From Prevotella sp. (GTDB lineage: Bacteria; Bacteroidota; Bacteroidia; Bacteroidales; Bacteroidaceae), in assembly GCA_021204905.1 (NCBI GenBank), contig JAJPYN010000008.1, positions 310,001 through 374,000 on the forward strand: 64,000 nt of DNA, read 5' to 3'. This document shows positions 1-9,091 of the stretch, piece by piece. The notes below the pieces were generated by a model, which was not told where the DNA came from, did no database searches, and saw nothing but the letters and a program-made list of their open reading frames with translations. The translations under genes and the position numbers were made by a program. Position 1 is the first letter of the stretch; each line of letters starts with the position of its first letter.

Positions 1-32
1 TATTGATATCAACGAACACAAACCCGAACATT

Positions 33-1451
33 ATGCGCCTGTTGAAATACGCCGTTTACATTTGCTTCTTGCTTGTCGTTATTATGCTTGCCGCCACATC
101 GTTGCTCGATGCCTTAACCGGGCGCGAGGGCTTGTCGGCGGCGGTCTACGGCTCGTGGGCGTTCGCGGCGGCGTGGGCGGTGTTGGCATTGCTGGCCGTT
201 GCATATTTTATTTGTTGCAAGATATGGCAAAGGCCCGCTGTAGCACTGCTTCACGCGGCGCTAATCATCATCCTTCTCGGCGGCTTGGCCACGCGCATCT
301 CCGGCGAGAGAGGCACGCTTCACATCCGCAGCGAGCGGCCGGTGAACCTGTTTCTGACTGCCGAGAATGATGTCCGCGTGATGCCTTTCGATGTGCAGCT
401 CGACAGCTTCTTCGTGTCTTATTACCCCGGCACCAACGCGCCGAGCGACTATACCACGCGCGTGAAAATCACCGACGGCGGCAAGCGTTTTTCCGGTACG
501 GCGTCGATGAACCGCCCCCTCGCCCACCGCGGTTACCGCCTCTATCAGGCCGACTACGACCGCGACCTCCGGGGCAGCGTCTTGCTTGTGGCGCATGATG
601 AACTCGGCGTAGGCATCACTTACGCGGGATACATCCTTCTTCTCGCCGCAATCATCGCTTATCCCTTCGACAAAAAAGGCCGCTTTCGGCAGTTATTAAA
701 CGCAAAAAAAGCCGATTCTGCGCGAAAGAGAAAGGCAAGGCGAAGGGCGATAGTTGTAACCGGCCTGACGGTAACCGCTGCGGCGTGGCTGACCCTGACG
801 ATAATCCTCGCGCGGCACACCATCGTGCTCCACCGGCCGCCGCTCGCCGACGGTGTCGAGGCCATGCGCGCGCTGGCGTGGGCGAGCCTGAGCCTGTCGC
901 TGCTGCTCTTCCGCCGCAATGCGATGATCTTAGTTGCAGGACTTGTTGCCGCTGCGTTGGCGTTGCTTACTGCCGCGCTGACGGGCGGAGGGGCGTCGTC
1001 CATGCCGCTGATACCCGTGCTGCGGTCGCCGCTGCTCACCGTTCATGTCGCGGTCATCATCGCGGCCTACGCCCTGTTGCTGTTCATCTTTTTCAACAGT
1101 GCCGCCGGCGTGGCGCTTGCTTTAATGAAAAAGGATAACAGTTTGAAAATCAGGCAGTTGCGCCTCACGAGCGAGACCCTGCTCTTCCCCGCGCTGTTCC
1201 TGCTCGCCATCGGCATCTTCCTCGGTGCGGTGTGGGCGAACATCAGTTGGGGCCGCTATTGGGGTTGGGACGCGAAGGAGACGTGGGCGCTGATCACGCT
1301 GATGGTTTATGCCCTGCCTGTTCACCGCCGCGTGGCGTGGTTTGATGCCGACAAGCACTTTAATCTTTATTGCGCCGCAGCGTTTTTGGCCGTGCTGATG
1401 ACCTATTTCGGTGCGAACTATTTCCTTGCCGGACTGCATTCTTACGCGTGA
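33..1451 (+). CDS. ccsA: Cytochrome c biogenesis protein, ResB-like/CcsA fusion
   Basis: Membrane protein of the system II haem-handling machinery that delivers haem to apocytochromes c outside the cytoplasmic membrane. The N-terminal part has two membrane segments and a roughly 120-residue extracytoplasmic domain resembling ResB. The C-terminal half is a multi-span CcsA domain with the tryptophan-rich haem motif WGRYWGWDAKETW near residue 405. About 472 residues from the ATG at 33; an in-frame TTG at 3 is also possible and the true start may lie off the left edge. In Bacteroidales such genes usually follow nrfHA (nitrite reductase), which would be outside this window. The stop codon directly abuts a dispersed repeat copy. 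The family is clear; the start is not. Confidence 0.88.
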   Translation: MRLLKYAVYICFLLVVIMLAATSLLDALTGREGLSAAVYGSWAFAAAWAVLALLAVAYFICCKIWQRPAVALLHAALIIILLGGLATRISGERGTLHIRSERPVNLFLTAENDVRVMPFDVQLDSFFVSYYPGTNAPSDYTTRVKITDGGKRFSGTASMNRPLAHRGYRLYQADYDRDLRGSVLLVAHDELGVGITYAGYILLLAAIIAYPFDKKGRFRQLLNAKKADSARKRKARRRAIVVTGLTVTAAAWLTLTIILARHTIVLHRPPLADGVEAMRALAWASLSLSLLLFRRNAMILVAGLVAAALALLTAALTGGGASSMPLIPVLRSPLLTVHVAVIIAAYALLLFIFFNSAAGVALALMKKDNSLKIRQLRLTSETLLFPALFLLAIGIFLGAVWANISWGRYWGWDAKETWALITLMVYALPVHRRVAWFDADKHFNLYCAAAFLAVLMTYFGANYFLAGLHSYA

Positions 1452-1525
1452 TTTATCTTAGTCGCTACTGTAATCCCGGCTCAGTTTGAAGCATGGTTTA
1501 ACGCAGTAATCAGTGTTTGGTACAG
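1452..1525 (-). repeat. Dispersed intergenic repeat, copy 1
   Basis: Read on the minus strand it ends in the core ATTACAGTAGCGACTAAGA followed by TAAAT. It aligns along about 70 nt with the copy at 41012-41087; the 30-nt stretch containing the core differs at only two positions. It fills the gap between the convergent ccsA and gapA genes, immediately after the ccsA stop codon. Confidence 0.75.
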
Positions 1526-1527
1526 AC

Positions 1528-1559
1528 AAAAAAATCGCCCGACATTGCATGCCGAGCGA
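1528..1559 (-). terminator. Rho-independent terminator of gapA
   Basis: Reading with gapA, a 10-bp stem with two mismatches (arms 1550-1559 and 1535-1544, 5-nt loop) is followed by seven T (A run at 1528-1534 on the plus strand). It lies 26 nt past the gapA stop codon. Confidence 0.75.
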
Positions 1560-1585
1560 CCTTTATTCATGACTTTAAGACCGGC

Positions 1586-2608
<1,023 letters not shown>

Positions 2609-2644
2609 TTAAAGAGTTAATAATGTTTTTTCCTGATTGTAGTG

Positions 2645-2652
2645 CAAAGTTA
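2645..2652 (-). promoter_or_regulatory. Promoter -7 element of gapA
   Basis: Minus-strand TAACTTTG matches the Bacteroidetes -7 consensus TAnnTTTG, about 50 nt upstream of the gapA ATG. No clear -33 TTG is seen at the usual spacing. Confidence 0.6.
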
Positions 2653-2664
2653 GATAATTCTTTT

Positions 2665-2672
2665 TATTTTTG
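2665..2672 (+). promoter_or_regulatory. Promoter -7 element of mscL
   Basis: TATTTTTG matches TAnnTTTG and lies 36 nt before the mscL ATG at 2709. It is almost back-to-back with the gapA element, so the two genes share a very compact divergent promoter region. It also argues against any mscL start upstream of 2709. Confidence 0.55.
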
Positions 2673-2708
2673 TGGTCGAAACGACTATTAAAAAAAGTTG
2701 AAATATCT

Positions 2709-3134
2709 ATGAGTAAGTTACTAAACGAGTTCAAAGCGTTCGCAGTAAAGGGCAACGCGGTCGACATGGCAGTCGGTGTCATCATCGGCGGAGCATTCGG
2801 CAAGATTGTTACATCTATCGTCAACGACATCATCATGCCCCCTATCGGCTGGCTCATCGGCGGGGTGAACTTCTCCGAACTGAAGGTTACGCTGCCCGCC
2901 ACCAGCGTCGAGGGGTTACAAATGACCGAGGCGACTATCAACTACGGTGCGTTCGTCCAGACGCTCATCGACTTTATCATCGTGGCATTCTGCGTGTTTA
3001 TGCTCGTCAAAGGCATCATGGCGCTGTCCCGCAAGAAGGAAGAGGCGCCCGCTCCGGAGCCGCCCGCAGCACCCGAACCTACGGCGGAGGAGAAGCTGCT
3101 CACCGAGATCCGCGACCTGCTGAAGAAGAAATAA
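2709..3134 (+). CDS. mscL: Large-conductance mechanosensitive channel MscL
   Basis: Homopentameric inner-membrane channel that opens under membrane tension to release solutes on hypo-osmotic shock. The start is the ATG giving [19 protein letters not shown]; the longer open frame upstream would begin inside the promoter. TM1 contains [17 protein letters not shown], the periplasmic loop follows, TM2 is around residues 78-98, and the C-terminal cytoplasmic helix ([17 protein letters not shown]) follows a Pro/Ala/Glu-rich linker. 141 residues, close to the E. coli protein. The stop codon opens a tandem repeat and a terminator follows. Confidence 0.97.
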   Translation: MSKLLNEFKAFAVKGNAVDMAVGVIIGGAFGKIVTSIVNDIIMPPIGWLIGGVNFSELKVTLPATSVEGLQMTEATINYGAFVQTLIDFIIVAFCVFMLVKGIMALSRKKEEAPAPEPPAAPEPTAEEKLLTEIRDLLKKK

Positions 3135-3203
3135 GCTTCGGGAGAAAGATTAAGCTTGGTAAAAAATTTAAGCTTGGCTAAAAATTAAGCTTAGTAAAAA
3201 CAA
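3132..3203 (+). repeat. Tandem repeat starting at the mscL stop codon
   Basis: Four degenerate units of 17-19 nt, each beginning (T)TAAGCTT followed by an A-rich stretch. The first TAA is the mscL stop codon. No protein is encoded. It fills the space up to the mscL terminator. Confidence 0.7.
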
Positions 3204-3207
3204 TTAA

Positions 3208-3240
3208 GGCGGAAGTCGAAACAAGGCTCCCGTCTTTTTT
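3208..3240 (+). terminator. Rho-independent terminator of mscL
   Basis: Ten-base-pair stem with one mismatch and two G-T pairs (3208-3217 with 3225-3234), loop GAAACAA, followed by TTTTTT. Confidence 0.8.
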
Positions 3241-3283
3241 GTGCCTATTAAAAAAAATGCAAATGGCGGATTTGACTGACTAA

Positions 3284-3360
3284 TGAAACGTACCCGACAC
3301 TGACAACTGCGGCTGCGAACAAAGGCCTTGAGCAGGTTTACAGTAGCAACTAAGATAATC
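3284..3360 (+). repeat. Dispersed intergenic repeat, copy 2
   Basis: Begins TGAAACGTACC and ends with the core variant TTACAGTAGCAACTAAGAT. It has the same overall layout as copies 3-5. It lies between the mscL terminator and the 3' end of the convergent flippase gene; the remaining bases of this gap encode nothing recognisable. Confidence 0.7.
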
Positions 3361-3370
3361 TTAGCCTTTG

Positions 3371-3417
3371 AAAATAATCACTCGCGAAATAATCTTTTGC
3401 TTAAAATAATTACTCGC
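3371..3417 (-). repeat. Duplicated 3' end of the flippase gene
   Basis: A 15-nt block spanning the flippase stop codon (3403-3417, minus strand GCGAGTAATTATTTT) recurs 32 nt downstream (3371-3385) with a single change that turns TAA into TGA. It is another duplication containing a stop codon. Confidence 0.6.
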
Positions 3418-4849
3418 CGCTCACCCTTTTCCGCATCCTTCTCACCGAGATCCACGCGCTAATAGCAACCAGCCCGAGCCCCGCCGCCCAATAAACGACG
3501 CCCTCGGTGAGCTTCACCACGCACAGCGCAGCCACGGCCACGGCCAATTGCAAAAGGATGAACCGCACAAGCGACGCCTGCAGCTCAAGGCCGTAGCGCC
3601 ACGTGCAAAACGACACGGCGATGATGCAGTCGACGGCCGAGGCAACAACCAGCGCGATGCCCGTGCCGGCCAGGCCCCAGTTGTAAAAGCACAGCATCAC
3701 CGCCACAACCATTATCACCGCCGAGGCCAGCTCCAACAGGAAGAACGGCCGGCTGTCGGCCTTCGCCAGCAGGATATACGCCACAGGCAAGTACGTCGCG
3801 CGGCAGTACATCGCGAGCACCGCCACCTGCGTCATCCCCACCACAGGCAAAAATTTTCCGCTGAAAAGCAAAGGAATGATTATCGGCAAGCCCGTCATCA
3901 GCAGCACCAAGCACGGCGCAAGCATCACCATCGACACCTCGATCTGGCGGTTCACCGCACCGTTCATCTTGTCCCTGTCGTGGCACACCGACGAGAGGAA
4001 CGGGAAATAATCGGTCTCCATCGCGGTGAACATCATGCCCGCGTAGGTCATCGTGATCATATAACCTGTGTTGTAAAGGCCCGCGAGCGAAAGGGACATA
4101 TCGCTCAGGAAGGCGCGAATCATAAACTCCGCCCCGCTGCCGCAGATGCCCGCCAGCACGAACGCCGTACCCAGCACAAGGATGCCCTTGCCTTGCCGCA
4201 GCTCCTTTCCGAAGCGCAGCCGCAACGGGTAAAAGCGGTAGGACCAGCAAACGATAATAGCCATTTGCACCACGGCGAGCGCTATCAGCGACGGGATGAT
4301 GCCCTCGTTGCCCCATTTCAGATACAGCGGCACGGATGTTACCAGCGACGCCGCCACGCACACGACGCTCACCGTGGCCAACTGCGACAGGCGGCGCGTG
4401 GCTTTCAGGATGGCCGTCTCACAACCTGACACAGCGGCAAGGGCCACGACGGGAGCCAAAAGAGCAAATTTGCGCGTGTAACTGCCGTCGGAAAAAGCCC
4501 AGCGGCTTAATAATCCCGAAAAGGCGATGGTTACGAAGAAGCCGAACAGGGCAAGCACCATGCTCCACGACCGCAGTATGCGAATGCCGCGCTGCAAACC
4601 CTCCTCGTCGCCGTCCTGATAAGCAACCGAAATCTCGCGCACGCCCGTGGTCTGGATGCCGAAATTGGTGGCGCTCTGCAGAAGCGTCGAGGCTGTGTTA
4701 TAAACGGCGAGCAAGCCCATGCCCGCAGGCCCTAAAAGCACCGCGGCGAACTTAGTCCGCACAAGCCCGACGAGGATGTTCAAGCCCTGCACGCCGGCAA
4801 AGAGGCTCGTATGTCTGAATATCCGGGTATAGCTGTTCCCTTGCTTCAT
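3410..4849 (-). CDS. O-antigen/polysaccharide flippase (Wzx-like, MOP superfamily)
   Basis: Integral membrane protein of 479 residues with about 12-14 hydrophobic segments. It has the layout of the MOP/MATE-related polysaccharide transporters that flip lipid-linked glycan units across the inner membrane. The N-terminus, HTSLFAGVQGLNILVGLVR, resembles WzxE/O-antigen translocases. It starts 64 nt from a divergently transcribed glycosyltransferase, which supports a role in surface glycan assembly, but no wzy, wzz or nucleotide-sugar genes adjoin it, so the substrate is unknown. Confidence 0.82.
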   Translation of the reverse strand: MKQGNSYTRIFRHTSLFAGVQGLNILVGLVRTKFAAVLLGPAGMGLLAVYNTASTLLQSATNFGIQTTGVREISVAYQDGDEEGLQRGIRILRSWSMVLALFGFFVTIAFSGLLSRWAFSDGSYTRKFALLAPVVALAAVSGCETAILKATRRLSQLATVSVVCVAASLVTSVPLYLKWGNEGIIPSLIALAVVQMAIIVCWSYRFYPLRLRFGKELRQGKGILVLGTAFVLAGICGSGAEFMIRAFLSDMSLSLAGLYNTGYMITMTYAGMMFTAMETDYFPFLSSVCHDRDKMNGAVNRQIEVSMVMLAPCLVLLMTGLPIIIPLLFSGKFLPVVGMTQVAVLAMYCRATYLPVAYILLAKADSRPFFLLELASAVIMVVAVMLCFYNWGLAGTGIALVVASAVDCIIAVSFCTWRYGLELQASLVRFILLQLAVAVAALCVVKLTEGVVYWAAGLGLVAISAWISVRRMRKRVSGE

Positions 4850-4896
4850 GCTTGCTTTTATAACGCTCCGCGCCGCGTATTATTACATTTAATTCT

Positions 4897-4904
4897 TACT
4901 TTTG
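4897..4904 (+). promoter_or_regulatory. Promoter -7 element of the GT2 glycosyltransferase
   Basis: TACTTTTG matches TAnnTTTG exactly and ends 8 nt before the ATG at 4913. It fixes the start and implies a near-leaderless transcript. Confidence 0.55.
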
Positions 4905-4912
4905 CAAACGAA

Positions 4913-5899
4913 ATGAAACAGTCCGACCAAACGCCCCGCCCGATAATCAGCTTCATCATCACGGCCTACAACCTGCCCGCCGCGCTTCTAAGGGAGTGCA
5001 TCGGCAGCGTGCTCGCCGTGAATCTGACGCGCGAAGAAAGGGAGATCATCCTCGTCGACGACGGGTCGGACATCCCGCCGTTAAGCCAACTGCTTGATTT
5101 TCAGGAAGATATAATTTTTGTAAGGCAAACAAACAAAGGGTTGTCGGAAGCGCGGAATGCCGGTTTGAGCCGCGCCAAAGGGCAGTTCGTGCAGTTCGTC
5201 GACGGCGATGATTGTTTGATTAAGGCCGGTTACGACGCCGTTTTAAACCTGCTCCGTAGCACCGGCAACGACGCGGCGGACATCATCCTGTTCGAGCACT
5301 CGCGGGTGCAATCAGGCAAGCAACTATCGCAGAAAAAAGCTTGCCGTTTCAAGCAAACCACGGGGCAGGATTTCCTTCGAACAAAGAACCTCCGCGCCGC
5401 CGCGTGGGGCTACCTCTTCCGCCGCGAGACAGCCGCCGGTTTGCGCTTCGTACCCGGCATTTACCACGAGGATGAGGCCTTCACGCCGCGCCTGTTTCTG
5501 CGTGCGAAGACCGTTCTTTACAGCCCGATTAAAGCTTATTTCTATCGTCCGCGCCCGCATTCGATCACGCGCGAGCCCTCGCCGGCGCATGTTGCCAAGC
5601 GCATTAACGACATTATCGCAATCATCAAAGGGTTGAAAGACGAAGCTATAACTGATAGTTTGAAGGTGTTGGAAAGGCGGGTAAACCAGTTGGCAATGGA
5701 CTGCGTTTACCAAGCGATGGCCGCAACGGATTGTTACAAACAGGCAATAAACTACATTAAACCCTTGCGCGAATTACAGTTGTTCCCGCTGCCTTTGCGG
5801 TTTTACACAACGAAGTACTGCCTTTTCGCCCTCGCCACGCGCTGCAGCCTTTTGCGGCGGTTGCTTTTCAAATACATCAAGCTTACTCCTCGGGCATGA
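4913..5899 (+). CDS. Family 2 glycosyltransferase
   Basis: Predicted inverting GT-A sugar transferase of 328 residues. The N-terminal nucleotide-binding strand reads ISFIITAYNLP, followed by ILVDDGSD near residue 50, NKGLSEARNAGL, and the metal-binding DxD motif in FVDGDD near residue 100. The acceptor region includes YHEDEAFTPRLFLRA. The start is the ATG just after the -7 promoter box; a longer open frame begins upstream but would start before the promoter. It is divergent from the flippase, and its last 17 nt overlap the convergent C69 dipeptidase gene. Donor and acceptor are unknown. Confidence 0.85.
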   Translation: MKQSDQTPRPIISFIITAYNLPAALLRECIGSVLAVNLTREEREIILVDDGSDIPPLSQLLDFQEDIIFVRQTNKGLSEARNAGLSRAKGQFVQFVDGDDCLIKAGYDAVLNLLRSTGNDAADIILFEHSRVQSGKQLSQKKACRFKQTTGQDFLRTKNLRAAAWGYLFRRETAAGLRFVPGIYHEDEAFTPRLFLRAKTVLYSPIKAYFYRPRPHSITREPSPAHVAKRINDIIAIIKGLKDEAITDSLKVLERRVNQLAMDCVYQAMAATDCYKQAINYIKPLRELQLFPLPLRFYTTKYCLFALATRCSLLRRLLFKYIKLTPRA

Positions 5900-7529
5900 G
5901 GAATTTGTCGCCCGTCGACTCGGCAATGCGGCGTGCCGTGCGCTCCGGATAGCCCGTGCGGACAACGGTCTCGCCCGCACCGTACTGCGTTCGGAGGAAG
6001 CCGTTGCCGTCCTCAGGCTTCTCCACCATGTCGTTGTATTTCACTATGAGATAACGTGCCAGCCGGTGCCACGTATCCATAAAGTCGTCGCCGAGACCGT
6101 TGCTGTAGTCCGTCAGATAAGCGATCGCCGCGTCCGCGTTTTTCTTATACAGCCGCAAAGCCTCCGTTTCAATCTCCGCCTGCCGCGCTGCGTAGAGGCT
6201 GTCGAGGCGGTCGCGCTCCTTCTCCACTGCGCCGAACATCTGCGAATAGCGCGGATAGACCATGTTGCTCACCCAGTTTGACACCCAGAAAGCGCTGCCG
6301 TCGCTGAACGTAACGTCGTCGGCGACAGGGTCGTTGAAGCACTTCGGCGGCTCGTTATTGCAACAATAGACGGGCACGAACGGCACCATATTGGCATCGT
6401 CATTGCCGAACCAGATGATGCCGCCTATCTGTCGGGGCAGGTAAGACCGCAGCTGCACGACGAACGTAAACGATGTCTGTTGGGTCGAGACGGGACGTTC
6501 GTTGAAATATTCCTTGCCGTCGAGCTTAAAGCTAAGCGGTGTGGGGCGGTACGGCATCTGCCATATCCCCTCGCCAAGGTCGCCGTCGAGCGCGAAGGGA
6601 GTGCCCTCGTAGTGGTCGCGCATCATATTTTCCACGTCGCGCACGCTTATCTTTCTCTCGGGGAAAATCCACATCGGCATCTCCTCACACTCACTTAACG
6701 GCTTTATTCCCGCGGCGTAATCGACATACGCGCTCATATCTTGCAAGTGGTTGAAGATTGCCCACACCCGCGCCTCACAATACCTCCTGCCGGAGAAATC
6801 CGGAGCGCAATAGGCGTCTCTGAAGCTGAAATCCTCGTCGCGACCGTCGTACCAGCCCATCCGCCGCGCATATTCGATGCAGTCCGCCGACACCATTACG
6901 TTCTCCTTATCGTTCTTGTCGAACGTCCGGATACGGCTTTGGTTGGCGTGCGCACATACCGCGCCGTCGGGGATACGTATCGCCGCCCACACCACTTTCT
7001 TAGAGCCGGCGCCTTGCCCCATCATCTCCATTATCCACGCTTCCCGCGTATCGCAGATGGAGAACGTCTCTCCCTCGGAGTTGTAGCCGTACTTCTCGGC
7101 TAGCGAAGTCATTATGCTGATTGCCTCGCGTGCCGTTTTGGAGCGTTGCAAGGCAATGTAAATGAGCGAGCCGTAGTCCATTAAGCCCGTCGAATCGACC
7201 ATCTCCTCGCGTCCGCCGAATGTCGTCTCGCCTATCGCGACCTGATATTCGTTGATGTTGCCGAGTACTTTACAGGTCTCTGCAGCTTCGGGTATCTCTC
7301 CCCACGGGCGCTTCGTGTCCCAGTCAATCACGGGTCTCGTCTCGCCCGCGGCGTGCTTTGCCGCAGGGAAATATAACATTTGGTTGAACGCGCCGTAGGA
7401 GTCGGCGTTGTAGGAGCACATCACCGAGCCGTCAGCACTGGCGCCCGCGGTAACGATGATGTTAGTGCAGGCTTGTGTTGCGGCTGTTTTTATTATTAAA
7501 AGCAGTAGGAACAGGCTTAATCTTTTCAT
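5883..7529 (-). CDS. C69-family dipeptidase, exported
   Basis: Ntn-hydrolase-type peptidase related to Lactobacillus dipeptidase PepD. A signal peptide (MKRLSLFLLLLIIKTAATQA) is followed directly by CTNIIV, where Cys is the expected N-terminal nucleophile after processing. NSEGETFSICDTREAWIMEMMG is conserved in the family. The start at 7529 gives the signal peptide and 548 residues; a longer open frame only adds a charged extension. The 5' end overlaps the upstream lipoprotein gene by 68 nt in another frame, and the 3' end overlaps the glycosyltransferase tail. Likely periplasmic peptide catabolism. Confidence 0.85.
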   Translation of the reverse strand: MKRLSLFLLLLIIKTAATQACTNIIVTAGASADGSVMCSYNADSYGAFNQMLYFPAAKHAAGETRPVIDWDTKRPWGEIPEAAETCKVLGNINEYQVAIGETTFGGREEMVDSTGLMDYGSLIYIALQRSKTAREAISIMTSLAEKYGYNSEGETFSICDTREAWIMEMMGQGAGSKKVVWAAIRIPDGAVCAHANQSRIRTFDKNDKENVMVSADCIEYARRMGWYDGRDEDFSFRDAYCAPDFSGRRYCEARVWAIFNHLQDMSAYVDYAAGIKPLSECEEMPMWIFPERKISVRDVENMMRDHYEGTPFALDGDLGEGIWQMPYRPTPLSFKLDGKEYFNERPVSTQQTSFTFVVQLRSYLPRQIGGIIWFGNDDANMVPFVPVYCCNNEPPKCFNDPVADDVTFSDGSAFWVSNWVSNMVYPRYSQMFGAVEKERDRLDSLYAARQAEIETEALRLYKKNADAAIAYLTDYSNGLGDDFMDTWHRLARYLIVKYNDMVEKPEDGNGFLRTQYGAGETVVRTGYPERTARRIAESTGDKFLMPEE

Positions 7530-8403
7530 TCTCTTTATTCTCTTTTTCGTTGGTTTCGGGTTTGACGGTTGTCGTGTCGGCAGGCGCGGCAACGCTGTCC
7601 GCCGGAGCTTTCTCCTCCTCTTTGCCGAAGTCCGGCGGCACCTCCGTGTGCATCTTCACTATGCGTATGTCCGACAATACCATCAGTCTCACCGATGCCG
7701 ACGGCTTGTCCGACCTGCCGTTAGACGGGCGCAGCGTGAAGTATCCGAGTATCTCTTTGATGCCGATACGCTTGGTGTCGTTCACCTCGAGACGGTTTGT
7801 GTTGCCGGCGGAGATTTGCTTCGTCCGCGTGATAACGCTGTCGTTGCGCAGCCGGACACTGAACATGGCGAAGCCGTTGCGTATGCCGTCTTGGAAGAGA
7901 TAGTCGCTGCTGAACGACAGGATGAGATTGTCGCCGGGACGAAACGTGCTGTCCGCCTCGATGCGATACCTCAAAATGTTGTCCGGGACGTAAGCGGAGA
8001 AGACGTGTTTGTCGGCGAGCTGCCAGATGTTAGCCGTGTCGCCGTCGAGTCCGCCCGACAATACAAGGTTGCCGGCATCCACGCCTTGCAGACGCCCTTC
8101 GTTGGTCAGACGGTCGGAGAGCTTGTCGTAGATGGCGTACATACGGTCGGCATGGGTCATATAATATACCATCGACGAGTCGAATTCCTCACGTGTAACG
8201 TTGTGTTTCTTCAGCACGAGGTCGACGTAATGCGCCTGTGTCGCGGAGTCGGCGTTCTGATGTCGCGAGATGCCTTCCGCGAGATGGTAGTCGAAAAGCA
8301 CGTCTTCCATCTTCCGTTCGGACAGGATCATCTTCTTCCGACCGCCGCAACCGACGGCAAGGAACAGCAATATGACAAGGCAAGACCAAGCGAATAAGCG
8401 CAT
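7462..8403 (-). CDS. DUF4296-type lipoprotein
   Basis: A 313-residue predicted lipoprotein. The start at 8403 gives MRLFAWSCLVILLFLAVGC, with lipobox LAVGC. The N-terminal domain (ILSERKMEDVLFDYHLAEGI and a nearby YYMTHADRMYAIYDKL) matches the Bacteroidetes DUF4296 lipoproteins commonly encoded beside lspA. The C-terminus is a low-complexity Pro/Thr/Asn/Glu tail. Function unknown. It lies 4 nt downstream of lspA, the peptidase that would process it, and overlaps the dipeptidase start. Confidence 0.8.
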   Translation of the reverse strand: MRLFAWSCLVILLFLAVGCGGRKKMILSERKMEDVLFDYHLAEGISRHQNADSATQAHYVDLVLKKHNVTREEFDSSMVYYMTHADRMYAIYDKLSDRLTNEGRLQGVDAGNLVLSGGLDGDTANIWQLADKHVFSAYVPDNILRYRIEADSTFRPGDNLILSFSSDYLFQDGIRNGFAMFSVRLRNDSVITRTKQISAGNTNRLEVNDTKRIGIKEILGYFTLRPSNGRSDKPSASVRLMVLSDIRIVKMHTEVPPDFGKEEEKAPADSVAAPADTTTVKPETNEKENKENEKIKPVPTAFNNKNSRNTSLH

Positions 8404-8407
8404 AAAA

Positions 8408-9091
8408 TCAATGCTTTTCGTCTCCCTTTTCTTCGTTTTCGGCAGCCTTCCGCTCGAAGCGCGTCCCCTCAAAGAGCACTGCGGAGAGGGTCTCCAGTTG
8501 CCTCCGGTAGAACAAAATCACAAGAATTACCCCTACTGAAATGCAGGCATCGGCGAAGTTGAACACGGGCGAGAAGAAGATAAAATTATGCCCGCCCCAT
8601 ATCGGGAGCCAATCGGGCAGCGTCGTGTTGATAATCGGGAAGTAGAACATATCCACCACCCTGCCCTGCAAGACCGGCGCATAGCCCTGTCCGAACGGCA
8701 CAAATTCCGACACGAACCACGGCGTGGAGGCGGTGAATATCTGCCCGTAGAAGAAGCAGTCGAAGATGTTTCCCGCAGCCCCAGCCACGATCATAGCCAG
8801 GCAAATCAGATATCCGATACTGTGTTCGCGCCGTATCACCTTATATATATAGTAGCCTATCGCAGCCACGGCGACAATGCGGAACAGCGTCAGAACGGGC
8901 TTGTAGATGAACGACATCCCGTATGCCATGCCGTTGTTCTCTATAAACGTGATGTAGAACCACCGCGTTATGCCGATGCTCTCGCCGAGGTGCATGTGCG
9001 TCTTAACCAAGATTTTGACGGTCTGGTCGACGGCAAGTATCACCACGATGATAAGCAATGCCAAGCAGCCGGAGTACTTATGCCTTTTCAA
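8408..9091 (-). CDS. lspA: Lipoprotein signal peptidase (signal peptidase II)
   Basis: Inner-membrane aspartyl protease that removes signal peptides from prolipoproteins after lipidation. Four membrane helices are visible. The catalytic aspartates are D111 in GNIFDCFFYG and D181 in FNFADACIS. 227 residues, longer than the E. coli enzyme (164) because of an expanded periplasmic loop and a charged C-terminal tail. Its 5' end overlaps the ileS 3' end by 14 nt, so the two are co-transcribed. Confidence 0.96.
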   Translation of the reverse strand: MKRHKYSGCLALLIIVVILAVDQTVKILVKTHMHLGESIGITRWFYITFIENNGMAYGMSFIYKPVLTLFRIVAVAAIGYYIYKVIRREHSIGYLICLAMIVAGAAGNIFDCFFYGQIFTASTPWFVSEFVPFGQGYAPVLQGRVVDMFYFPIINTTLPDWLPIWGGHNFIFFSPVFNFADACISVGVILVILFYRRQLETLSAVLFEGTRFERKAAENEEKGDEKH

